From Solirubrum puertoriconensis (lineage in GTDB: Bacteria > Bacteroidota > Bacteroidia > Cytophagales > Hymenobacteraceae): a stretch of 64,000 bases of DNA. Both the position numbers and the translations under genes were made by a program. Positions 46,193 through 54,951 of the stretch are shown piece by piece; the stretch's first letter is position 1, and each line of letters opens with the position of its first letter. The notes beneath the pieces were generated by a model, which did not search any database, was not told the DNA's origin, and was given only the letters and a program-made list of their open reading frames with translations. The DNA lies in NCBI RefSeq assembly GCF_001483135.1, contig NZ_LNAL01000006.1, positions 930,003 through 994,002 of the forward strand. Direction: 5' to 3'.

Positions 46193-46633
46193 TTAGTCCT
46201 CAATGGCTTCAATGCCTTGCTCTTTTAGCTGCTCTAAGTGCGCTTTCATAGCGTTGAGGTGTTCGGGAGAATGGCCTTGCCAATTGGTAACTTCCCCAAC
46301 CACTCGCAGCGGGTGTTGCGTGCGGTAGGATTTGGTTGGGTTGCCCGGAAACTTCTTGTCCGTCAGGTTCGGGTCGTCTTCGAAAGGGCCGGTTGGCTCC
46401 ACTATGTAAATGCGGCCGGGCCCGTCGCCTAGGGCAAGTTCAGCGCCCCAAGTGGCCGCGTCCAGGGTGGCAGTGAGGTACACGTACGCTGCCTTTTTGC
46501 GCTGCCCATAGTTCGAGTTGAAGCCGGGCTGTATCAGGTCGCCTAGGTGCAGGTTGGCCTTGGTGCCATGATAGAAGGGCGGCTCGTTCTGGTTGTGGAT
46601 AGCGGCTGTGCTCATGTCCTCGTATTTGCTCAT
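46193..46633 (-). CDS. arr: Rifampicin ADP-ribosyltransferase Arr
   Basis: Arr inactivates rifamycins by ADP-ribosylation with NAD. The 146-aa protein, read from ATG 46633, has the family start PPFYHGTKANL with its NAD-contact His, the GFNSNYGQR motif, and the core YLTATLDAATWGAELA. The RIYIVEPTGP, DDPNLTDKKFPGNPT and SYRTQHPLRVVGEV stretches are near-diagnostic of Arr. Longer upstream starts exist but look like leader sequence. It interrupts the molybdenum genes between the first hydroxylase and xdhC, on the opposite strand. Chromosomal arr genes are common in environmental bacteria. Confidence 0.94.
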   Translation of the reverse strand: MSKYEDMSTAAIHNQNEPPFYHGTKANLHLGDLIQPGFNSNYGQRKKAAYVYLTATLDAATWGAELALGDGPGRIYIVEPTGPFEDDPNLTDKKFPGNPTKSYRTQHPLRVVGEVTNWQGHSPEHLNAMKAHLEQLKEQGIEAIED

Positions 46634-46921
46634 TATGATTGTAGCCTTGGCTTCTGTTGCGCTTACGGATAACCGCTGAACAGCTGGCATATATGTGCCC
46701 AACGACGGTGTTGATGCTTCAAGGCAAGCATATGTAACCCGGCTACTGCGCGTTATCTGCTACCTCCACACCTAGCGGGGAACCGTGCCGATGCTGCCTT
46801 AGTGCACAACCGCTAGCCTTGGACCGGCGTACTGCCCAAAGCCGCTTTCTTTACCAAGCTTATCATGGCAACAGGCACCCGCGGCGGGCTTTTGCCGGTA
46901 CCTGTCGCTTTTTATCACCCG

Positions 46922-48142
46922 ATGACCGAACTTCAACGTCTGCTTGCTGCCTACGACGACTACCTTGCCGCCGGCCGCGCCTGCGCCCTGGCCACGGTGG
47001 TAGAGGTTGAGGGCTCGGCCTACCGCCGCCCCGGTGCCCGCATGCTCGTTACCGACGACGGCCAGCTTACCGGTGCCATCAGCGGTGGCTGCCTCGAGGG
47101 CGACGCCCGCCAGCGCGCCCGGCAGGCGTTGCAGCAACAGCGCCCCACGCTTGTTACCTACGACACCAGCGACGAAGACGACCCGCGCCACGGCCTCGGC
47201 CCCGGCTGCCAGGGAGTAGTGCGCATCCTGCTCGAACCCCTCGATTTCACCGACCCCGACAACCCCTTGGAGCTGCTGCGCGGCTTCGCCCTGCACCCCG
47301 AGCCAGCCGTACTAGGTACGGTTGTCAGGTGCGCCGCCGGGCAGGCCGTAGCCGACCTAGGCCAACGCCTGCTGCTAATGCCCGACGGACAGGTGCGCGG
47401 CTCGGCGCTCGATAATCTTCCCCTTACGGCCCAATTGCGCCGCGACGCTGCTCAGGCCCTAGGTCAAGATCAATCACTGATTCGCGAGTACCCAGCACCG
47501 GCGGGCGGCACCGTGCGCGTGTTTCTGGAAGTGCTGCGCCCACCGTTGCGCCTTACCGTGTACGGCGCCGGCAACGATGCCCAGCCGCTCGTTCGGCTGG
47601 CGGCTTCCCTAGGTTGGCAGGTAAGCGTAGTAGATGGCCGGCCCCGCCAGGCCGCGCCGGAGCGCTTCCCCGAAGCTGCCGAAGTGCGCGTGGTGCCCCT
47701 GGCCGAAGTGCCCGCATTGCCGCTTTCGGCCGATTACGCCGTGCTACTTACGCACAACTATGCCTACGATTTGGCCGTGCTGCAGCGCCTGCTCGAAGCA
47801 CCCACGAACTATATCGGCCTACTAGGCCCGCGAACCAAGGCTGCCCGCCTACTCGAGGAGCTAAGCCAGGAGGTAACCGACGCCGAAACCCGTTTGCAAG
47901 GTCGCCTCTACAGCCCCGTTGGCCTGAACCTAGGGGCCGAAACCCCCGAAGAAATTGCCTTATCGATTGTGGCTGAGATACAAGCCGTGCGGCAAGGGCG
48001 GCCGGGCGGTATGCTCACCCACACCACCGACCCAATCCATGCCCGGCCAACCAACGTAGCCAGCCCCGATTCTGAGGAAGCTTCTGACAGCAAAGCCCGC
48101 TACCGCCACGTGGTGGTTACTGAACCCAGCTGCGGAGTGTAA
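46922..48142 (+). CDS. xdhC: XdhC/CoxI family molybdenum cofactor maturation factor
   Basis: XdhC-family proteins bind molybdenum cofactor, protect it and pass it, sulfurated, to hydroxylases such as xanthine dehydrogenase. The 406-aa protein from ATG 46922 has the N-terminal XdhC domain (ALATVVEVEGSAYRRPGARM, ISGGCLEGDA) and a C-terminal Rossmann half (LTVYGAGNDAQPLVRLA) with LLTHNYAYDLAVL and GLLGPRTKAARLL. The PaoD partner of PaoABC belongs to this family. It lies near, but not in, the first hydroxylase operon; arr is between them. Confidence 0.9.
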   Translation: MTELQRLLAAYDDYLAAGRACALATVVEVEGSAYRRPGARMLVTDDGQLTGAISGGCLEGDARQRARQALQQQRPTLVTYDTSDEDDPRHGLGPGCQGVVRILLEPLDFTDPDNPLELLRGFALHPEPAVLGTVVRCAAGQAVADLGQRLLLMPDGQVRGSALDNLPLTAQLRRDAAQALGQDQSLIREYPAPAGGTVRVFLEVLRPPLRLTVYGAGNDAQPLVRLAASLGWQVSVVDGRPRQAAPERFPEAAEVRVVPLAEVPALPLSADYAVLLTHNYAYDLAVLQRLLEAPTNYIGLLGPRTKAARLLEELSQEVTDAETRLQGRLYSPVGLNLGAETPEEIALSIVAEIQAVRQGRPGGMLTHTTDPIHARPTNVASPDSEEASDSKARYRHVVVTEPSCGV

Positions 48143-48227
48143 CCTCGGTTAAATTGCTCGCCTAGTGTTACCAGGCGTAGGGGTGGTATGAGGTGATGCT
48201 ACCTGACCAACTCCTGCACGCATGCAC

Positions 48228-48644
48228 CTAGGGGTGCGCTGCTACCCACACAGTGCCGTCTTCGTACTCCTCTTTTTTCCAGATTGGCACCACTTCCTTC
48301 AGCGTGTCGATGATGTACTGGCAGGCGGCAAACGACTCGGCGCGGTGCGGCGTCGAAACGGCCACTACCACGGCCACATCGCCAATTTCGAGGGTGCCTT
48401 TGCGGTGTAGCACGGCCACTTGCTGCAGCATCGGCCAACGCTCCTGAGCTTGCTCGGCCACGCGGCGAAGTTGGTGCACGGCCATGGCATCGTAGGCTTC
48501 GTAGTGCAGGCGCACCACGCGCCGGCCCGTGCTTTGGTTGCGAATAGTGCCGATAAAGGAGTTTACCGCGCCGGCGCCATCGGCTTGCACGGCCTGCAGT
48601 ACGGCCGCAACGTCAATGGGCTGGTCGGTGAGCTGGATGAGCAT
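48228..48644 (-). CDS. moaE: Molybdopterin synthase catalytic subunit MoaE
   Basis: MoaE with MoaD converts cyclic pyranopterin to molybdopterin. The 138-aa protein has the VNSFIGTIRNQS segment, the central LHYEAYDAMA and the catalytic Lys pair at about K116 and K123 (DTLKEVVPIWKKEE). The TAG stop (minus strand) is part of a CCTAGG site at 48227-48232. The moaD gene lies 85 bp downstream of its start side, upstream in transcription. Confidence 0.94.
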   Translation of the reverse strand: MLIQLTDQPIDVAAVLQAVQADGAGAVNSFIGTIRNQSTGRRVVRLHYEAYDAMAVHQLRRVAEQAQERWPMLQQVAVLHRKGTLEIGDVAVVVAVSTPHRAESFAACQYIIDTLKEVVPIWKKEEYEDGTVWVAAHP

Positions 48645-48729
48645 GTTGTTGATTCTGGATTGGGAATTCTGAATCAGGAAGTGGGCGTAGCCACTGGTTG
48701 AAACCTAATTCATCAGGAGCAATTGTCCG

Positions 48730-48972
48730 TTAGCCACCACTCACGGGCGGAATCAGGGCTATTTCGTCGCGCTCCTGCAGCAGGGCGTCGGCGGGGGCGT
48801 ACTCATTGTTCACGGCTACGGCCAGGCTGCGGAGCTCACCTAGAGCCGGGTAGGTTTGGTGCAGCTGCTCGAGCAGCTGCTGCACCGATTGGCCGGGCTG
48901 CAGCGCAACCTCGAGCGTAGGCGCGCCAACGATTTCGCGGGTAATGCCGAACAGGGCAATGGATAAGTTCAT
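48730..48972 (-). CDS. moaD: Molybdopterin synthase sulfur carrier subunit MoaD
   Basis: A ubiquitin-fold carrier of 80 aa that ends in Gly-Gly (PPVSGG), the thiocarboxylated tail that MoeB activates. It starts MNLSIALFGITREIVG; an in-frame upstream extension is discounted because the family begins this way. It is in the same direction as moaE and likely cotranscribed, and it is divergent from moaA. Confidence 0.92.
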   Translation of the reverse strand: MNLSIALFGITREIVGAPTLEVALQPGQSVQQLLEQLHQTYPALGELRSLAVAVNNEYAPADALLQERDEIALIPPVSGG

Positions 48973-49097
48973 GAGTGCAACGGAAGAAATGCGCGGCAAA
49001 TGGCAAAGAAAAAGAACGGAAATGCCAGCTTTACGTTTTTCTGACGCGGAGCCGACAAACCCAGGGCAACTGGGGGAGCGGCTCGTGCCTGTAGTAC

Positions 49098-50111
49098 ATG
49101 CCTAACTCTGCCACACCGGTGCTATACGACAACCACGGGCGTCCGCTCGAATACGTACGTGTGGCCGTTACCGACCGGTGCAACCTACGCTGCTTTTACT
49201 GCATGCCCGAAGAGGGCATCAATTACGTACCCCGGCAGGCGCTGCTAAGCTACGAAGAGCTGGAGCGCGTGGTGCGGGTGTTGGCGAGCTTAGGCGTGCG
49301 CAAAGTACGCCTAACCGGCGGCGAACCGTTTGTGCGCCGCGGGTTGCTCCCGTTTATCGAGCGCCTCAGCAGCATTGCCGGCATCGATGATATTGGCCTG
49401 ACCACTAACGGTGTACTCACGGCGCCCCACGTGCCCGAGCTGGCGCGGCTGGGCGTGCGCTCCGTCAACCTCAGCTTGGATACGCTTGATCGGGAACGGT
49501 TTCTGCGCATTACGCGCCGCGACGAGCTACCTCGGGTGCTCGAAACATTCCATGCCCTGCTGGCGGCTGGTATCCGCGTGAAGATCAACGCCGTGGTGAT
49601 GGACGGCCAAAACATCGAAGACCTGGTGCCCTTGGCCGAGCTGACGCGCGAACTGCCTGTGGAGGTGCGCTTCATCGAGGAAATGCCCTTCAACGGCGGC
49701 AGCCACGCCACCCCGGCTTTGCTGCCCTGGAACCACGTGCGCATTCGCGAGCATTTGGCCGCGCATTTTGGCCAGTTGCTGCCGCAAAACTCTGCTCCGG
49801 GCGCTACCGCCACAAGCTACCTTGTGCCGGGCCACGCCGGGCGCCTTGGCATTATTGCGGCGTACACGCGTACGTTTTGCGGCACCTGCAACCGCATCCG
49901 CCTCACGGCCGAAGGCGGCCTGAAAACCTGCCTTTACGACCAAGGCGTGCTTGATGTGCGGGCTTTATTGCGCGGTGGCGCTTCGGATGCCGAACTGGGC
50001 GCGGCCCTCGCCAATGCCTTCCGGTACCGGGCAGCCAACGGCTTCGAGGCCGAGCAGCGCCGCCCGGTGCACCAAATCAGCTTTGAATCGATGTCGACGA
50101 TAGGCGGCTAA
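49098..50111 (+). CDS. moaA: GTP 3',8-cyclase MoaA
   Basis: The radical SAM enzyme for the first step of molybdopterin synthesis. The 337-aa protein has the radical SAM cluster Cys C28, C32 and C35 (CNLRCFYC), the SAM-binding TGGEPFVRRG and SLDTLDRERF. The second [4Fe-4S] cluster Cys lie in FCGTCNRIRL and KTCLY. It ends in Gly-Gly, needed in the MoaA family for catalysis. Divergent from moaD, with a promoter gap of 125 bp. Confidence 0.96.
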   Translation: MPNSATPVLYDNHGRPLEYVRVAVTDRCNLRCFYCMPEEGINYVPRQALLSYEELERVVRVLASLGVRKVRLTGGEPFVRRGLLPFIERLSSIAGIDDIGLTTNGVLTAPHVPELARLGVRSVNLSLDTLDRERFLRITRRDELPRVLETFHALLAAGIRVKINAVVMDGQNIEDLVPLAELTRELPVEVRFIEEMPFNGGSHATPALLPWNHVRIREHLAAHFGQLLPQNSAPGATATSYLVPGHAGRLGIIAAYTRTFCGTCNRIRLTAEGGLKTCLYDQGVLDVRALLRGGASDAELGAALANAFRYRAANGFEAEQRRPVHQISFESMSTIGG

Positions 50112-50151
50112 GTCAGCTGGGCAACCTGCTGTCAGTATCCCCGGGCCTAGG

Positions 50152-50337
50152 TCAGGAGGACTGCTCGAGGCGTTGTAGCACCTCATCCAGCGTAAGCTGC
50201 CCCAGGATAAACCGCGCCAGCAAGCGGCGCTCCTGCTTATTGGGGTCGAGGGCGGTTTGCCGAGCTACGCGCAATGCCCACAACACCGCCCGTCGGCGTT
50301 GCTCAGCACTTTGCAAGGGGGGGTAGTTCGGGCACAT
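50152..50337 (-). CDS. Small helical protein of unknown function
   Basis: A 61-aa protein, mostly helix and rich in Arg, Leu and Gln, with a C-terminal stretch ARFILGQLTLDEVLQRLEQ. This pattern is faintly like short antitoxin-type helices (VbhA-like), but no Fic toxin is adjacent, so that reading is weak. It is convergent with moaA and in a gap of its own. Confidence 0.45.
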   Translation of the reverse strand: MCPNYPPLQSAEQRRRAVLWALRVARQTALDPNKQERRLLARFILGQLTLDEVLQRLEQSS

Positions 50338-50569
50338 TGCAAACTAAAAAGCCTAGCCCCTTGCCCGCAACCGAGGAAATACTGCTTTTAGCGACTACGA
50401 GTACGTATAGATAATTACGAATATACCTGCGTGATTAAGTACTTATGCAGGCCTTGGTATGGCACGCATGAGCTTGGCAAGTCGTGCGTTATGTTATGTA
50501 AGCACCTCACTAGGTTGCAGCGACCCAAAGTTTTGCGTAGGCTTTACCAGACTATTTGCAGGTGCTGCT

Positions 50570-51361
50570 ATGAAAGCTTTGCTGATTACCCTAAGCGTAG
50601 CCGCGGGGCTTTACGCGCTGGTGTGCTTACTGCTGTACTTCGGGCAAGAGCGCATGCTTTTCTTTCCTGATAAGCTGCCCGCCAACTTTCGGTTTTCCTT
50701 CCGCACCCGGTTTGAGGAACGCTGGATTACCGCGCCCGATGGGGTTCGGTTGCACGGGCTGCTCTTCCGCGCCGCGGCACCTAGGGGCGTAGTGTTTTAC
50801 CTGCACGGCAACGGCGGCGCCCTCGACAATTGGGGCTACGTGGCCGATGCTTACACGCGCTTGGGTTACGATGTGTTTATGCTCGATTACCGCGGCTACG
50901 GCAAAAGCCAGGGCCGCATCAGCAGCGAGCAGCAACTACTCGAAGACGTACGGGCCGCCTACCAGCACGTGCTAGCCGAATACCCCGAAAACCGCACGGT
51001 TGTGCTGGGCTATTCGTTGGGCACCGGCCCTGCGGCTTGGCTGGCGGCCAATTACCAGCCCCGCCTGCTGATTTTGCAGGCGGCTTACTACAGCCTCGAG
51101 CGCGTGGCGCGTCACCATTTTCCGTGGGTGCCGGGCTTCTTGGTGCGCTACCCGCTGCGCACCTATCAGCTGCTGCCGCGCATCAAAGCGCCCATTGTGC
51201 TTTTCCACGGCGACCACGACGAAGTTGTGCCCTACACCTCGGCTACCGAATTAAAGCCGCTGCTCAAGCCCCACGATCAACTGATTACCCTAGCAAATGC
51301 TGGGCACAACGGCATTACCGAAAACCCGAAGTACTTGCGCGTTCTGGCCGAGGTGCTGTAG
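50570..51361 (+). CDS. Alpha/beta hydrolase, membrane-anchored (Bem46/ABHD13-like)
   Basis: A 263-aa hydrolase with one N-terminal membrane helix (5-25, LLITLSVAAGLYALVCLLLYF). The catalytic parts are VFYLHGNGG, the nucleophile Ser in VVLGYSLGTG, an Asp in LFHGDHDEVVP and a His in ANAGHNGI. The PDGVRLHGLLF start is shared with the Bem46/ABHD13 group. ATG 50570 is chosen; the longer reading upstream is not protein-like. Substrate unknown. Confidence 0.84.
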   Translation: MKALLITLSVAAGLYALVCLLLYFGQERMLFFPDKLPANFRFSFRTRFEERWITAPDGVRLHGLLFRAAAPRGVVFYLHGNGGALDNWGYVADAYTRLGYDVFMLDYRGYGKSQGRISSEQQLLEDVRAAYQHVLAEYPENRTVVLGYSLGTGPAAWLAANYQPRLLILQAAYYSLERVARHHFPWVPGFLVRYPLRTYQLLPRIKAPIVLFHGDHDEVVPYTSATELKPLLKPHDQLITLANAGHNGITENPKYLRVLAEVL

Positions 51362-51393
51362 CTAATTTGGGCATGGCCATACGCCGGCAGGCG

Positions 51394-52557
51394 CTACTTG
51401 CCCAAGCCTACCCAGCCCCGCTGCATGGCATAGTAAAGCGCCGTGCCCACCACCAAGCCAACCAAGTAGCCATAGGGCAAACCACTGCACAGAAGGCCCA
51501 CCAACAAAGCTACCAGTAGGTTGGCTTTCGAATCGGCGATATCGCGCAACAATCCGGCCAGCGCTAACGCCTCAAACAACAAAATGACACCTAGGATAGG
51601 CAGCGGAAAAAGCTGCACCACCTGCTGAAAACCCTGGCTGAAGAACAAGCCCATCGTGAGGAACAGGCACCCGTAGAGCACCGCCGAGCCTCCGGTGCGG
51701 GCCCCAAAGGCGTAGTGGCCCACCAACCCGCCCGAGCCGTGGCACACCGGAAAACCACCCAAAAAGGGATTCACGATATTCATGAGGGCGTAGGTAAAGC
51801 TGATTTGCCGCACGGTGATGTTCCGCTCCGGAAAGTGGTCGTGCAGCACTTGGCGAGTGGCCAGCACCGAGTTGCCCAACGACAAGGGTATTTGGGGCAG
51901 AGCCAACAGCACCGCCCCGGTAAGAATATCGGCCGTGTTGGGCAGGTGCCACGTGGGCAAACGCAAGCCAAAGGCCTTTTGGGCCGTGGCCAAATCGAGC
52001 TTGAAGAGCAAAGCATAAGTGGCACCTAGGGCAATTACCACCAACGCCGCCGGCCAGCGGCGGTTGCCCAGCAGCACCACCGTAATCAAGAAACCCGCCG
52101 CTGCCAGGGCGTAACCAGCGGCGCCGTCGGCGGGTACGTACTCCTTAAGGGCCAGCGTAGTTAGCTGCATGGCAAGCCCAAACTGAATGCCGCGCACCAC
52201 GGGTTTGGGCACCAGCCGCGCCAGCGCATCAATCAGCCCCGTAACCGACAGCAGCAGCATGCCCAGGCCCACGGCCAACCCGCCGCCCAAAATGGTGCGC
52301 TCCGGAATTTTCTGGGCAATTACCAGCGCGGCAAAAGCTTTCAATGGTTGCACGGGCATAGGCAAGCCGTACCACAACCCCGAGAAAACCTGCATCAGCC
52401 CGAACATGACCAGCACGCCCGCGCTATCGATGCCCGAGGCTGCAATAATGCCAATGAGCAGTGGCAGATCGGTGCCTAGGTCGCCGAAGGCCCCGGCCAG
52501 CTCGTTGCGGTCGAAACGCAGGCGGGGGCGCGATGGAGAAGTAGCGGTAAGCGGCAT
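51394..52557 (-). CDS. MOT1-family molybdate permease
   Basis: A 387-aa polytopic permease of the MOT1 branch of the sulfate-transporter superfamily. It carries the two MOT1 motifs: the first near the N-terminus, GAFGDLGTDLPLL, and the second, GGFPVCHGSGGLVGHY with FGARTGG. About ten hydrophobic segments are visible. MOT1 carriers move molybdate with high affinity, which fits its place among cofactor genes. No ModABC genes are seen. The start is put at ATG 52557; 110 upstream in-frame residues look non-coding. Confidence 0.88.
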   Translation of the reverse strand: MPLTATSPSRPRLRFDRNELAGAFGDLGTDLPLLIGIIAASGIDSAGVLVMFGLMQVFSGLWYGLPMPVQPLKAFAALVIAQKIPERTILGGGLAVGLGMLLLSVTGLIDALARLVPKPVVRGIQFGLAMQLTTLALKEYVPADGAAGYALAAAGFLITVVLLGNRRWPAALVVIALGATYALLFKLDLATAQKAFGLRLPTWHLPNTADILTGAVLLALPQIPLSLGNSVLATRQVLHDHFPERNITVRQISFTYALMNIVNPFLGGFPVCHGSGGLVGHYAFGARTGGSAVLYGCLFLTMGLFFSQGFQQVVQLFPLPILGVILLFEALALAGLLRDIADSKANLLVALLVGLLCSGLPYGYLVGLVVGTALYYAMQRGWVGLGK

Positions 52558-52869
52558 TGGCAGAGGTATACGCAGTCGGCTAAGTAGCAGCGAAATTGGT
52601 TTGGCAACAAGATGTAGTTGGCGCTGCCCGAACCCTGAGGCCGCGAGCGGATTAGCCAATACGAATGGATGAAGGTAAGCGGTAGGGCTGTGTTTGTACG
52701 GCTGCTTCGCCGCCGTGCGTGCAAACCGGCGTGCCTTGGTGCGGTTATAAGCTGAGACTTTGAAGCACATCTTCAGCTCGAAGCAAAAGCCTAATCCCAA
52801 CACTAGCGTACTTTGGTGCAGCAGGCAAGTAAGGTCGTATCGCGCACCAGCGTTTAGCATTTCACGCCC
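52558..52869. other. 312-bp gap between permease and methionine aminopeptidase
   Basis: A shared upstream region of the divergent permease and map genes. Reading frames across it are unconvincing. No clear promoter, riboswitch or terminator was found; TACTTTGG near 52812 is an imperfect -7 box for map. Confidence 0.35.
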
Positions 52870-53634
52870 ATGTCCATCACCTCCCAAGCCGATTTAGCTG
52901 GGCTTCAGCTTATCAGCGAAGCCGTTGGTACCACCCTCAAGCAAATGCGCGAGTATGCCAAGCCGGGCATGAGCACCAAAGAGCTGGACGAGTACGGCGG
53001 CAGCATCCTCAATGCCTTAGGTGCCAAATCGGCCCCGCGGCTAACCTACGGTTTTCCGGGCTGGACGTGCATCAGTGTGAACAACGAAGTGGCGCACGGC
53101 ATCCCGTCGGCTCGCAAGGTGCTGCACGAGGGCGACTTGGTGAATATTGACGTATCGGCCGAGTTGGGCGGCTACTGGGCCGACAACGGCGGCTCGTTCG
53201 TGCTCGGGGCTGATATCCATAACCACCAACCGCTGGTTGATGCTTCGCGGCAGATCTTGCGCACGGCCCTCAGCCGCATTCGGGGCGGCGTACGCATTGC
53301 CGATGTGGGCGGGCTGATTGAGGCCGAAGCCCGAAAAGCAGGATTTCGGGTGATTAAGAACTTGGTAGGGCACGGTGTGGGGCGCAGCCTGCACGAAGAG
53401 CCCACCGAAATACCCTGCTACTACGACCGACACAACTTAAAACGCTTCAAGAAGAACTCGGTGGTGGCCGTCGAAACCTTCATTTCTACCCGCGCTACCC
53501 TGGCCCACCAGCTCGGCGACGGCTGGACGCTGGCCACCAAAGACGGCTCGTTCGTAGCTCAGCACGAGCACACCATCGTCATCACCGATGGCCAGCCGAT
53601 CATCCTCACGGAGGCAAATAGCATTTGGGCGTAA
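52870..53634 (+). CDS. map: Type I methionine aminopeptidase
   Basis: A 254-aa enzyme that removes N-terminal methionine. Metal ligands are in place: D94 (NIDVSAE), D105 (WADNGGS), a His in VGHGVGRSLHEEP, a Glu in AVETFI and a Glu in AQHEHTI. The substrate-side His is in NNEVAHGIPS. The length and the absence of the N-terminal zinc extension fit bacterial type Ia. Its position among molybdenum genes looks incidental, and a second copy elsewhere is likely (inference). Confidence 0.93.
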   Translation: MSITSQADLAGLQLISEAVGTTLKQMREYAKPGMSTKELDEYGGSILNALGAKSAPRLTYGFPGWTCISVNNEVAHGIPSARKVLHEGDLVNIDVSAELGGYWADNGGSFVLGADIHNHQPLVDASRQILRTALSRIRGGVRIADVGGLIEAEARKAGFRVIKNLVGHGVGRSLHEEPTEIPCYYDRHNLKRFKKNSVVAVETFISTRATLAHQLGDGWTLATKDGSFVAQHEHTIVITDGQPIILTEANSIWA

Positions 53635-53710
53635 GCCGCGGGCACTAGCGCCATGTGCTTGCCCTAGGTAGCAGCTGAGCTGCCAGTCAAACAAAGCAAA
53701 ACGCGACGCC

Positions 53711-54817
53711 CTAGTACCTAGGCATCTGCTTGTCGACCTCGGTAGCCCAGGCATCAATGCCGCCTTCGAGGTTGAGCAGGTTGCTGAACCCTTGCTGCTC
53801 GAGTTGCTGAATGGCGCGGGCGCTGCGGCCGCCGCGGTGGCAGTACACCACAATAGTGCCTTGGCGGGGTAGCATGGCTACGCCATCGGCAAGGTGCGAG
53901 AGGGGGAGCAGAGTGGCTTGGGGCAAGTGGCAAAGCTCGTACTCGTCGGGCTCGCGCACATCGAGCATATAAGGCGCTTGGCCGGTTTGCAGTAGCTGCT
54001 GCAACTCGCGCGGTTTGATGCTGCCCATAGTGGGGGCGCACACCTGCTGGTAGGCCGTAGCGTCGGCCGTATCGAGGTTGATGAGGCTGCGCTCGGGGTG
54101 CCGCGCGAAGCGCAAGGTGCGCGTTTGAAACGTGAGGGCATCGAGCACCCACAGGCGGCCGCTTAACACGTTGCCTAGGTGCAAAATCACCTTCAGGGTT
54201 TCGAGGGCTTGCGTGGTGCCTACTACCCCGGGCAGCACGCCCAGTACGCCGGTAGTATCGCAGTTGGGGGCTTCGTGGGGGCCGGGTGGCTCCGGAAACA
54301 GGCAGCGGTAGGTTGGGCCTCCTTGGTAGTTGAAAACCGACACCTGCCCCTCGAACTTGTAAATAGCCCCCGAAACCAACGGCTTGCTCAGGCTTACGCA
54401 AGCATCGTTGAGCAAGTACCGGGTGGCGAAATTGTCGGAGCCGTCCACCACTACATCGTAGGCAGCCACCAGCTCGCGCACGTTGCCGGGGCCAACGCGC
54501 AGGGTATGCACCTCGCACTGCACCAGCGGGTTGAGGCGCTGCACCTCGCGGGCGGCCGTGGTGGCTTTGGGTTGCCCTAGGTCGGCGGGGCCGTAGAGGA
54601 TTTGCCGTTGCAAGTTGCTGAGCTCCACTTGGTCGGCATCGGCAATGCCTAGGGTACCCACGCCTGCCGCGGCCAAGTATTGCAGCACGGGGCAGCCCAG
54701 GCCGCCGGCGCCTACCACCAGCACCCGGGCCGAGCGCAGGCGCAGTTGGCCGGCCTCGCCAATTTCGGGCAGTTGCAAATGGCGGCGGTAGCGGTGGCGT
54801 TCGTCGGGAGTAAGCAC
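53711..54817 (-). CDS. moeB: MoeB-rhodanese fusion (MoeZ/MoeBR-like)
   Basis: This enzyme adenylates the MoaD C-terminus and supplies its sulfur. The 368-aa protein has a ThiF/MoeB domain (about 1-260) with VVGAGGLGCPVLQYLA for ATP and QRQILYGPADLGQPKA. A C-terminal rhodanese domain (about 270-365) has the active-site Cys in YCHRGGRS. The zinc-binding CxxC of E. coli MoeB is not kept: the first position is Thr in TYRCLFPEPP and the second pair is absent. The Cys in APNCDTTG is kept. It follows mocA by about 130 bp on the same strand. Confidence 0.9.
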   Translation of the reverse strand: MLTPDERHRYRRHLQLPEIGEAGQLRLRSARVLVVGAGGLGCPVLQYLAAAGVGTLGIADADQVELSNLQRQILYGPADLGQPKATTAAREVQRLNPLVQCEVHTLRVGPGNVRELVAAYDVVVDGSDNFATRYLLNDACVSLSKPLVSGAIYKFEGQVSVFNYQGGPTYRCLFPEPPGPHEAPNCDTTGVLGVLPGVVGTTQALETLKVILHLGNVLSGRLWVLDALTFQTRTLRFARHPERSLINLDTADATAYQQVCAPTMGSIKPRELQQLLQTGQAPYMLDVREPDEYELCHLPQATLLPLSHLADGVAMLPRQGTIVVYCHRGGRSARAIQQLEQQGFSNLLNLEGGIDAWATEVDKQMPRY

Positions 54818-54951
54818 GGCAGCTAAGGCAGATTTCTGCCGAATACGTGAGAAAACAAGGGTAAGCTAAGCGGCCCGCTGGCCTTAAGGCCGGTGCACCA
54901 ACCTAGGGCTGCACAGCGGCCAACACCCTCAGCAAAGGTAGAAGCACGGGG

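Noticed and set aside
48973-49097. A molybdenum-cofactor riboswitch before moaA or moaC
   Set aside because: I saw no multi-stem structure with the expected conserved loops in either leader.
50152-50337. A VbhA-type antitoxin
   Set aside because: Similarity is limited to one short helix, and no Fic-domain toxin lies beside it.
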